DNA from: Acidimicrobiales bacterium
GTDB lineage: Bacteria; Actinomycetota; Acidimicrobiia; Acidimicrobiales; Palsa-688
Direction: 5' to 3'
Assembly: GCA_019241495.1 (NCBI GenBank)
Contig: JAFAWZ010000122.1
Span: 1-12,564 of the forward strand
DNA length: 12,564 nucleotides
This document shows, piece by piece, positions 1-5,400 of this stretch (within the stretch, counting starts at the first letter, position 1; each line of letters starts with the position of its first letter). Under the pieces are notes generated by a model. That model saw nothing but the letters and a program-made list of their open reading frames with translations, ran no database searches and was not told the origin of the DNA. Position numbers and translations under genes: made by a program.

Positions 1-603
1 ATAGGCCATGGCGTCGAGCATCGACACATCGATCACCGATCCAGTTCCCGTGGCCGTCCGGTGGTGGAGGGCGGCTAGAGCGGATTGGGCCGCGAATGTC
101 CCTGTCACTTTGTCTGCCAGATATCCGTTGGCCAGGTCGGGAGACCCGGCCGCCCTGGCCATGGAACCGGTGCGGGCCTGAAGGATCGTGTCGAAGGCGG
201 GGAAAGTGGCGAGCGGGCCGGTCTGGCCGAATCCGGTGATCCTCACCCATATGAGGCGGGGGAAGCGGGCCCGGACCACCTCTGCTGAATAGCCCAGGCG
301 GGCCGCCACGCTGGGCCGCCAGTTGGAGATCAGGATGTCCGCTTCGGCGAGGAGGCGTTCGAAGGCGCGCGTTCCGGCCTCGCTTTTCAGGTCGAGGAGC
401 TCGGTCCGTTTGTTGCGGTTGCAGTTGGCGAAGACGAGGCTCACGCCGTTGCGTTTCTGGCTGAAGCGGCGGAGGGGATCTCCACCAGGAGGAGCTTCAA
501 CTTTGACCACCTCAGCGCCCAGATCTGCGAGCTGCAACGACGCGAAGGGCCCCACCACATAGGTGGCGGCTTCTACGACGCGGATGCCGGCGAGGGGTCG
601 CAC
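1..603 (-). CDS. Class III CoA-transferase (CaiB/BaiF family), N-terminal part, cut by window edge
   Basis: This is the first 201 residues of a family III CoA-transferase, enzymes that move CoA between carboxylic acids in the cytoplasm. The protein starts MRPLAGIRVVEAATYVVGPF (GTG start at 603) and continues with LADLGAEVVKVEAPPGGDP at about residues 25-43, the family's usual Rossmann-like opening. NWRP at about 94-97, GFGQTGP at 124-130 and LADKVTG at 162-168 follow. Asp164 sits where family members keep the catalytic aspartate that forms the acyl anhydride intermediate. The frame is open to base 1, so the C-terminal half lies outside. The GTG lies 7 bases after the stop of the DUF2889 gene, with no good Shine-Dalgarno of its own, so translation is probably coupled to that gene. 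The substrate cannot be read from the sequence. Family call firm; start fairly firm. Confidence 0.93.
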   Translation of the reverse strand, partial: MRPLAGIRVVEAATYVVGPFASLQLADLGAEVVKVEAPPGGDPLRRFSQKRNGVSLVFANCNRNKRTELLDLKSEAGTRAFERLLAEADILISNWRPSVAARLGYSAEVVRARFPRLIWVRITGFGQTGPLATFPAFDTILQARTGSMARAAGSPDLANGYLADKVTGTFAAQSALAALHHRTATGTGSVIDVSMLDAMAY

Positions 604-610
604 GCGGGGG

Positions 611-1585
611 TCAAGCGGCTTCGGGCAGGAGCCGGATCATGTCGGCCCCCCCGGCGAGAAAACGGATCATGTCGTTCAGGTGGGTGCAGGACTCTTCGCC
701 CTGGAGCCGCCGATGCACCTGCCTGGCCACCACTGGCAGAGACGCGCCGACGAGGGTCTCGAGCCCGAGGACGGCCAATGGGCAGTCGTCGTGGGGCAGC
801 ACGTGGGGGGTCGCGATCAATGACCGGATCTCCATCTTCTCTCCTTGGGTCTCGGCCGTGAGCTCGTACTCGTGCACCACTACTTCGGTGGCAGAGTCTC
901 CGTCGGGCTCGAAATTGCTGTCGCGGAAGAAGCTCTTCAGGCTCAGGCCGAGAGGCGTCCTCGACACCTCGATCAGCCGGCGCCGCCTGCCGTAGCCGGC
1001 GGGAAGGTCACCCAGTGACCCAGCCGAGTCGAAGGCGCCCAGATCAGGGGCCGGGGGCGGCTCGAGCATCGGAGCCCGGGCGTGCCCGGGGATGTGCTCG
1101 AAGCGCCGCCCGGCACACAACGGCCCGTCGTGTGGTTCACGTCCGGCCGGCGGTAGCAGGACCAGGCCCTGGCGGATCCTCCGGCGGGCGATGCCGTAGC
1201 GCATGCTGGACGGAGCGCCTGGAAGGTCCCCGAGCAGCAACCCGAGCGGCGAGTCGCCGAGGTCCTCCAGCGAGGTTCGAACCGCGGCGCGAAAGCCGGG
1301 GCCCAGCCGGAGGCCGACGAGATCGAGGGCGGGTCCAGGGCGGCTCTCGGACCATTCGATCAGGCCGTCGTCACCAACGGTGACGCTCAACTCGGCTCGG
1401 GCCACGTCACGATGGCGCCCGTCCGGGCCAACGACGGTGTCGACGGCCCGGCCCGCGATCCCTTCCACATTGCGGGCCAGGGCATTCTCTGAAGGAGCAA
1501 TGTCGAGGTGCGACGCCCGGCGTACCGAGGCGGGCCGGGCGGCGGGCATTTCGGTGGCCGGCCCGATGGGCTCGATGTTCGTCAT
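611..1585 (-). CDS. DUF2889 family protein
   Basis: A protein of about 324 residues that I recognise as DUF2889-like, a family without established function and common in actinobacteria and proteobacteria. Family-like stretches are an N-terminal DIAP segment, a beta-rich middle (AELSVTVGDDGLIEWS), LVGLRLGPGFRAAV, the segment SPLGLLLGDLPGA, and near the C-terminus a segment with CTHLNDMIRFLAGGADMIRLL. The last part resembles the Cys-His-Leu-Asn-Asp segment seen in these proteins. No signal peptide or membrane span is visible. ATG at 1585 was chosen; in-frame GTG 1588 and TTG 1597 are alternatives, and none has a clear Shine-Dalgarno. A TACCGT box at 1597-1602 on this strand could be the -10 of a nearly leaderless promoter. 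The gene runs into the CoA-transferase 7 bases downstream, so the two probably form an operon and act on the same compound. Family call fairly sure; role unknown. Confidence 0.8.
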   Translation of the reverse strand: MTNIEPIGPATEMPAARPASVRRASHLDIAPSENALARNVEGIAGRAVDTVVGPDGRHRDVARAELSVTVGDDGLIEWSESRPGPALDLVGLRLGPGFRAAVRTSLEDLGDSPLGLLLGDLPGAPSSMRYGIARRRIRQGLVLLPPAGREPHDGPLCAGRRFEHIPGHARAPMLEPPPAPDLGAFDSAGSLGDLPAGYGRRRRLIEVSRTPLGLSLKSFFRDSNFEPDGDSATEVVVHEYELTAETQGEKMEIRSLIATPHVLPHDDCPLAVLGLETLVGASLPVVARQVHRRLQGEESCTHLNDMIRFLAGGADMIRLLPEAA

Positions 1586-1603
1586 CACCAAGAGCAACGG
1601 TAC

Positions 1604-1650
1604 CGGATGGCCTGGCCTGGCCTAGTCGGATGGCCTGGCCGCGGCCTAGT
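1604..1650. repeat. Imperfect tandem direct repeat in a divergent promoter region
   Basis: Two adjacent copies of about 23-24 bases (1604-1626 and 1627-1650) both begin CGGATGGCCTGGCC and both end GGCCTAGT, differing only in the middle. They fill most of the gap between the divergent DUF2889 and LLM oxidoreductase genes. The placement suggests a double operator or a tandem duplication; no bound regulator is encoded in the window. Confidence 0.6.
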
Positions 1651-1669
1651 GGACCTAAGGTCTGTCTGC

Positions 1670-2497
1670 ATGCGCATCGGAATCCATCTCCCTCAATTCG
1701 GAAAGGCCTTGGGAGCGGGCGGGATCCAAAAGGCGGCGATCCGGGCCGAAGAGCTCGGCTTCGACGACGTGTGGGTCAGCGACCACCTGGTCGTCCCAGT
1801 GGGCCAGTCTTATCCGACCCCGTACCTGTACGACCCGCTCATGACACTGGCCTTTGCCGGCGCCGTCACCGAGCGGATCGGGTTGGGGACCAGCGTTTTG
1901 GTGGCTACCCAGTACACCAGCCCGCTGGCGCTGGCCAACAGCCTCGCCAGCCTCGATCACATGAGCGGGGGCCGACTCACGGTCGGCGCCGGAATCGGCT
2001 GGTCGCGAGCCGAATACGAGGCGCTCGGCGCGACCTTCGGAGAACGGGGCCAACGATTGGAGGAGATCGTCGAAGTGTGGCGCACGGCCTGGCGGGACGA
2101 CCCGGCCACCCACGAGGGCCGGTTCTATCCCTTCCGGGACGTCCGGGTCCTGCCCAAGCCGGCCCACGCCATTCCCATCTGGCTCGGAGGCTCGAGCGAC
2201 GCCGCCATCTCTCGCGCCACCCGCCTGGCCGACGGCTACCACGGCGTGGGTGTCGAACCCGAAGACGCGCCCCGCCTCATCGAGCGGATCCGGGCCGGGC
2301 GGCCCGAGGAGAGCTTCACCGTCTCGTTGCGAGTTCGTTGGGATGCAAGGGTCGACGACGAAGCGGTCGCCGAGACCCTCGAGGCATATTCCAAGGCCGG
2401 GATCCAGCACCTCCACTACGCCCCCGAGCGCGGAGACCTCGACACGTGGATCACGAACATGGAGCGGCTCGCCACGCAGACTGGGCTCCGAAAGTGA
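1670..2497 (+). CDS. LLM-class (luciferase-like) F420-dependent oxidoreductase
   Basis: A 275-residue bacterial luciferase-like TIM barrel protein, close to the usual 280-300 residues of the actinobacterial TIGR-type LLM F420 families. It starts MRIGIHLPQFG, the typical first strand. Other family landmarks are FDDVWVSDHL (31-40), ERIGLGTSVLVATQYTSP (68-85), MSGGRLTVGAGIGW (98-111), a Glu/Tyr-rich helix with AEYEALG, and PIWLGGSSDAAISRATRLADGYHG (169-192). Members use reduced F420 (some use FMN) for hydride transfer or monooxygenation in the cytoplasm; which cofactor applies here is inferred from lineage only. The frame stays open upstream to about 1508, but homology begins at the ATG at 1670. 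AAGG (1657-1660) is a weak ribosome site, and TAAGGT (1656-1661) could instead be a -10 for a leaderless message. Substrate unknown. Confidence 0.9.
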   Translation: MRIGIHLPQFGKALGAGGIQKAAIRAEELGFDDVWVSDHLVVPVGQSYPTPYLYDPLMTLAFAGAVTERIGLGTSVLVATQYTSPLALANSLASLDHMSGGRLTVGAGIGWSRAEYEALGATFGERGQRLEEIVEVWRTAWRDDPATHEGRFYPFRDVRVLPKPAHAIPIWLGGSSDAAISRATRLADGYHGVGVEPEDAPRLIERIRAGRPEESFTVSLRVRWDARVDDEAVAETLEAYSKAGIQHLHYAPERGDLDTWITNMERLATQTGLRK

Positions 2498-2509
2498 GCC
2501 GCTGAAGGG

Positions 2510-2701
2510 CTACTCGATGGAGATGGCGCCTTCGGGACAGAGCGAGACGGCGCGCCGGGCGGCGTCTTCCAGCTCGGTTGGCACCTCGCCCTCGATGGCG
2601 CACGAGTAGCTTCGCTCCTCGTCGTAGCGGAACACGCCGGGCGCCTCGGAGACGCACTTCAGATGGCTCTGGCACTTCCATGGATCGACGCTCACCTTCA
2701 T
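2510..2701 (-). CDS. Small ferredoxin with CxxHxxC...CP motif (probable [3Fe-4S])
   Basis: A 63-residue ferredoxin starting MKVSVDPWKC. It shows Cys10, His13 and Cys16 in a CQSHLKC motif, APGVF at 20-24, and Cys55-Pro56 in SLCPEGAISIE at the end. This is the three-cysteine pattern of actinobacterial ferredoxins in which the second cysteine of a [4Fe-4S] motif is replaced by another residue, here histidine. Such proteins carry single electrons, most often to cytochrome P450s or Rieske/other oxygenases. Cys34 is extra and probably not a ligand. The ATG at 2701 is preceded by a very good Shine-Dalgarno (GAGGAGGT, 2705-2712). The gene is convergent with the LLM oxidoreductase (12-base gap) and divergent from the amidohydrolase. 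No P450 or ferredoxin reductase lies in the window, so its partner is elsewhere. Confidence 0.92.
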   Translation of the reverse strand: MKVSVDPWKCQSHLKCVSEAPGVFRYDEERSYSCAIEGEVPTELEDAARRAVSLCPEGAISIE

Positions 2702-2704
2702 GCG

Positions 2705-2712
2705 ACCTCCTC
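2705..2712 (-). promoter_or_regulatory. Strong ribosome binding site of the ferredoxin gene
   Basis: Read on the minus strand the bases are GAGGAGGT, three bases before the ATG, a near-perfect match to the anti-Shine-Dalgarno sequence. It fixes the ferredoxin start and suggests high translation. Confidence 0.75.
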
Positions 2713-2752
2713 GTCACCGTCCTCGCCGCTGGCGGTATGGTCGCGCCGGCGG

Positions 2753-2758
2753 TAAAAT
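2753..2758 (+). promoter_or_regulatory. Possible -10 box upstream of the amidohydrolase gene
   Basis: TAAAAT matches TATAAT at five of six positions and stands out as AT-rich in this GC-rich DNA, 41 bases before the ATG. The -35 region at suitable spacing (around 2729-2736, TGGCGG) is a poor match. A second TANNNT box, TATCTT, lies at 2772-2777. Sequence-only prediction. Confidence 0.35.
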
Positions 2759-2799
2759 GATTCGCAAGGCGTATCTTTTCAGTTCGAACGGGGGTCCGG

Positions 2800-3999
2800 A
2801 TGCTCAAAGATGATGTCAAGCTCGTATCGGTAGATGACCACGTAGTAGAGCCGCCAAACGTATGGCAGGACCGGCTCCCTCCCAAGTACAAGGAGATCGG
2901 TCCCCGCATCGTCGAGGTCTGGGACGACGGGAGCGAGCACGCTGTGGAGCTCGACTCGAACGGGGAGGTCAACGGGCCCCGTGACGCTCTCCACTTCTGG
3001 GAGTGCGAAGGCCGCAGGACGCCCGTATCCCTGCAGGGCAGCCCCCGAACGAGGCGTTTCCGCACGGATGGCACCGATGAGGACTTCCATTCCCGGAGCT
3101 ATACCGACATGATCCCGGCCGCCTACGACCTCAAGGCCAGGTTGGCCGCCATGGACGAAGACGGCGTGTGGGCCGCCACGTTGTTCCCGACTTACCTGCG
3201 TTTCGCGGCGACCGGCCTCCTGCAGATCGACGACAAGGCAGGCCTGGGCATCGAGATCGTCAAGGCGTACAACGACTGGATGGTCGACGACTGGTGCAGC
3301 GGCGAGGGCAAGGGCCGGTTCATTCCCATGATGATCCTGCCGCTGTGGGATCCCGACGCAGCCGCCCAGGAGATCCGGCGGTGCGCGGCCAAAGGTTTCA
3401 AGACCATCACCATGACCGAGAACCCGGTGCCCCTCGGGCTTCCGTCCTACTGGACCACCCACTGGGACCCGGTGTTCGCGGCGGCGGCCGAGACCGGGCT
3501 GGTCCTGTCGATGCACATCGGCACCTCCGGCGCCCTGACTCTGCCGGCGCCCGAGGCGAGCTTCGACGTGCCCATCTCGCTTTGCGGCCTCAATGCCATG
3601 AGCGCCTGTGCCGACCTCACGTTCTGCGGCATCCTCGAACGGAATCCCGACGTGAAGATCGCCCTGTCCGAAGGCGGCAGCGGCTGGGCCCCTTACCTGG
3701 TCGAGCGCATGGACTACACCTGGGAGCGCAGCCGTCTGGTGAAGAACCGTGGGTTGCCGCCTTCGCAGATCTTCAAGCGCCACTTCTGGACGTGCTTCAT
3801 CAGCGACCAGACGGCGATCAACATTCGCCACGAGATCGGGGTCGAGAAACTCATGTGGGAGGGCGACTTTCCGCACAACGACTCCCAATACCCGAACAGC
3901 CGGATCCTCCTGGAGAAGGCGCTGGCCGAAGTGCCCGACGGCGAGGCTCATCAAATCGCCGAGCTCAACGCTCGTAAGCTGTTCGACTTCTGGGATTGA
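2800..3999 (+). CDS. Amidohydrolase_2 family metal-dependent hydrolase/decarboxylase-like protein
   Basis: A 399-residue TIM barrel protein of the amidohydrolase_2 (ACMSD-like) group, whose members are metal-dependent hydrolases, decarboxylases or hydratases of organic acids. The start MLKDDVKLVSVDDHVVEPP gives Asp12-x-His14, the strand-1 metal motif in the D-x-H form common in actinobacterial members. His239 in LSMHIGTSG is the expected later ligand, Glu291 in ALSEGGSGWAPYLVERMD occupies the next active-site strand, and Asp356 in MWEGDFPHNDSQYP is the conserved strand-8 aspartate. The usual C-terminal AELNARKLFDF helix is present, so the gene looks intact. The length fits the family (about 350-420). 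The ATG at 2800 follows a GGGGG stretch (2789-2794). It runs divergently from the ferredoxin and convergently to the VOC gene. Reaction and substrate cannot be told; decarboxylation or C-C bond cleavage in a catabolic route is plausible. Confidence 0.9.
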   Translation: MLKDDVKLVSVDDHVVEPPNVWQDRLPPKYKEIGPRIVEVWDDGSEHAVELDSNGEVNGPRDALHFWECEGRRTPVSLQGSPRTRRFRTDGTDEDFHSRSYTDMIPAAYDLKARLAAMDEDGVWAATLFPTYLRFAATGLLQIDDKAGLGIEIVKAYNDWMVDDWCSGEGKGRFIPMMILPLWDPDAAAQEIRRCAAKGFKTITMTENPVPLGLPSYWTTHWDPVFAAAAETGLVLSMHIGTSGALTLPAPEASFDVPISLCGLNAMSACADLTFCGILERNPDVKIALSEGGSGWAPYLVERMDYTWERSRLVKNRGLPPSQIFKRHFWTCFISDQTAINIRHEIGVEKLMWEGDFPHNDSQYPNSRILLEKALAEVPDGEAHQIAELNARKLFDFWD

Positions 4000-4033
4000 C
4001 CCCGCTACCCGCTGAGGGAGCTCTACGAGGTCT

Positions 4034-4064
4034 CCGGTCCTACTGTTTGCGCAGTGAGGACCGG
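4034..4064. terminator. Strong hairpin at a convergent gene junction, candidate bidirectional terminator
   Basis: CCGGTCCT (4034-4041) pairs with AGGACCGG (4057-4064), and inside it ACTG (4042-4045) pairs with CAGT (4052-4055). This gives a 12-bp stem with one bulged G and a 6-base loop. It includes the stop codon of the VOC gene and lies 35 bases past the amidohydrolase stop. No U-tract follows on either strand, so it may terminate poorly or act as a 3' end stabiliser. Confidence 0.45.
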
Positions 4065-4462
4065 CAGCGGCACTGATCGGATTGATGAAGCTCGATCATG
4101 TTCCCCGACGGGTCAGTGAAGAAGACCTGGTCGGTAGGCCCCTGAGCGACCGACCACCAGCCGACGTCGAGACGGTCGAGCTCCTGCTTGGCCGCGTCGA
4201 GATCCGGGACGCCCAGGGCGATGTGGCGGGTCGCGGGGTCCATGTCCTCGCTGCGGGCGAAGCGGGACACTCCTTCGACGCCCATGAGATGGACCTGGGT
4301 GTCGTTGGAGCAGTCGAGCCAGGCGCCGGGAAAGGTAGGGTCGTTGCGCCGGGCCGGGTCGGCTACCAAGCCGAGGATGTCCGGGTAGAACCGGATCGCC
4401 TGGTCGGCCCGATCGGGGGCCACGCGCAATCCCACATGATGGAGTTCCGCACCTTCGAGCAT
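4040..4462 (-). CDS. VOC (glyoxalase/bleomycin resistance/dioxygenase) superfamily protein
   Basis: A 140-residue protein with the paired beta-alpha-beta-beta-beta fold of the vicinal oxygen chelate superfamily. It opens ELHHVGLRVAPDRADQAIRFY, has QVHLMGV in the middle, TRHIALGVPDLDAAKQELD at the second repeat, and ends FTDPSGNMIELHQ. The four expected metal-ligand positions are all filled: His9, His58, His80 and Glu124 (counted from the ATG at 4462). This is a glyoxalase/epimerase-like set. The short Cys/Arg-rich tail after ELHQ is not conserved and overlaps the hairpin. The frame is open further upstream to 4552, but the residues before MLEGAELHHV do not look like the family. TACACT (4470-4475, minus strand) seven bases before the ATG suggests a leaderless message. 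Reaction unknown: isomerisation, epimerisation or dioxygenation are all possible. Confidence 0.9.
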   Translation of the reverse strand: MLEGAELHHVGLRVAPDRADQAIRFYPDILGLVADPARRNDPTFPGAWLDCSNDTQVHLMGVEGVSRFARSEDMDPATRHIALGVPDLDAAKQELDRLDVGWWSVAQGPTDQVFFTDPSGNMIELHQSDQCRCRSSLRKQ

Positions 4463-4469
4463 GAGTCGG

Positions 4470-4475
4470 AGTGTA
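4470..4475 (-). promoter_or_regulatory. Possible -10 box of a leaderless promoter for the VOC gene
   Basis: On the minus strand TACACT is followed by seven bases and then the ATG at 4462, so transcription would start at or next to the start codon. No Shine-Dalgarno is visible between them, which fits leaderless translation as is common in actinobacteria. The -35 is weak (TCGACC at 4495-4500, 19-base spacing). Confidence 0.35.
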
Positions 4476-4542
4476 GTCCTGAGTCGGTACGTCGGGTCGA
4501 GGGGTGCCGGCTGGCGCTTCCCGGAGCACAGCTGACCGCTCC

Positions 4543-5349
4543 GTGACGGCACCCGAGGTGGTGGCAGAAGGCCTGGTCTATGCCGAGTGCCCGCGCTGGC
4601 GCGACGGTGCTCTCTACGTCTCGGACATCCTTGGCCAGCGCGTCGTCGCGGTGGGACCGGACGGATCGCTCACCGAGGTGGTCGAGCTGGACGATCGACC
4701 GGCCGGGCTGGGCTGGTTGCCCGACGGCAGGCTGCTCGTCGCATCCATGCGACGCCGCCAGCTGGTGTGCCCCGAGCCCGGTGGAGTGTCGCTCCACGCG
4801 GACCTGGCGTCGATCGCGCCCCATGAGATCAACGACATGGTCGTCGCTCCGGATGGAACCGCGTATGTGTCACAGTTCGGTTTCGACCTGCTCGGTGGCC
4901 AGGAGCGAACGACCACGGGGTTGATTCGGGTCTCGCCGGACCGGGTGGCGACAGAGGTTGCTTCGGGCTTGGCGTTCCCCAACGGGGTGGCGTTGGCGGG
5001 CGACGGGGTGAGCCTCCTGGTGGCGGAGAGCGACGCCGGGCGGATCACCCGGTACCGGGTCGACTCCAACGGGCAGCTTGGCGATCGGCAGGTCTTTGCC
5101 GACCTCGGGCAGCGGCCGGACGGCATCTGCACCGACGCCAGCGGCGCGGTCTGGGTCGCCTGTGTCCAAGCCGGGCGGTTCGTTCGCGTCGAAGCTTCGG
5201 GGACGGTCAGCCAGACGATAGAGCTCGAGCAGGGGCGCCGCGCGGTAGCCTGCGTGCTCGGCGACGACGACCGCCGGACGCTCTATCTGTGCACGGCGGG
5301 GCGTCGGCACCTCTCGGATCGAGCGCTGCCGCGTCGAGGTGCCGGGTGA
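4543..5349 (+). CDS. SMP-30/gluconolactonase-like protein, apparent frameshift at the 3' end
   Basis: A six-bladed beta-propeller of the SMP-30/gluconolactonase/LRE family, normally metal-dependent sugar-lactone or related lactone hydrolases. From the GTG at 4543 the protein opens VTAPEVVAEGLVYAECPRWR. Glu15, Asn147 (AFPNGVAL) and Asp193 (RPDGICTD) fall at the three standard metal-ligand positions, and Asn97-Asp98 (EINDMV) at the substrate-side position. As written it ends TLYLCTAGRRHLSD...GAG after 268 residues, which is not a family-like end. Dropping one G from the run at 5298-5301 changes the tail to CTAGVGTSRIERCRVEVPGD followed by GVP and a stop at 5360-5362, the typical (V)DVPGxGxP ending. 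So there is a +1 frameshift, real or a sequencing error. The start is uncertain (in-frame GTG also at 4504, no good ribosome site). First gene of the unit with hyuB/hyuA, 38 bases from the hyuB start if the corrected end is used. Confidence 0.88.
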   Translation: MTAPEVVAEGLVYAECPRWRDGALYVSDILGQRVVAVGPDGSLTEVVELDDRPAGLGWLPDGRLLVASMRRRQLVCPEPGGVSLHADLASIAPHEINDMVVAPDGTAYVSQFGFDLLGGQERTTTGLIRVSPDRVATEVASGLAFPNGVALAGDGVSLLVAESDAGRITRYRVDSNGQLGDRQVFADLGQRPDGICTDASGAVWVACVQAGRFVRVEASGTVSQTIELEQGRRAVACVLGDDDRRTLYLCTAGRRHLSDRALPRRGAG

Positions 5350-5388
5350 CGGCGTACCCTGATGGCTCGCCCATGACCGCCCAACAGT

Positions 5389-5395
5389 AAGGGGG
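5389..5395 (+). promoter_or_regulatory. Ribosome binding site that fixes the TTG start of the hyuB-type gene
   Basis: AAGGGGG lies five bases before the TTG at 5401, and no ATG or GTG with a comparable site is near. The family homology (VYEIVRHRL) begins just after this TTG, so the unusual start is well supported. Confidence 0.65.
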
Positions 5396-5400
5396 ACCGG

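Noticed and set aside
1508..1669. N-terminal extension of the LLM oxidoreductase upstream to 1508
   Set aside because: The frame is open, but the residues are RGGPGG-like and overlap the DUF2889 gene. Family homology begins at the ATG at 1670.
2779..3954. 391-codon minus-strand open frame opposite the amidohydrolase
   Set aside because: It shadows the amidohydrolase, whose metal motifs are all in the + frame; the translation shows mirrored codon bias only.
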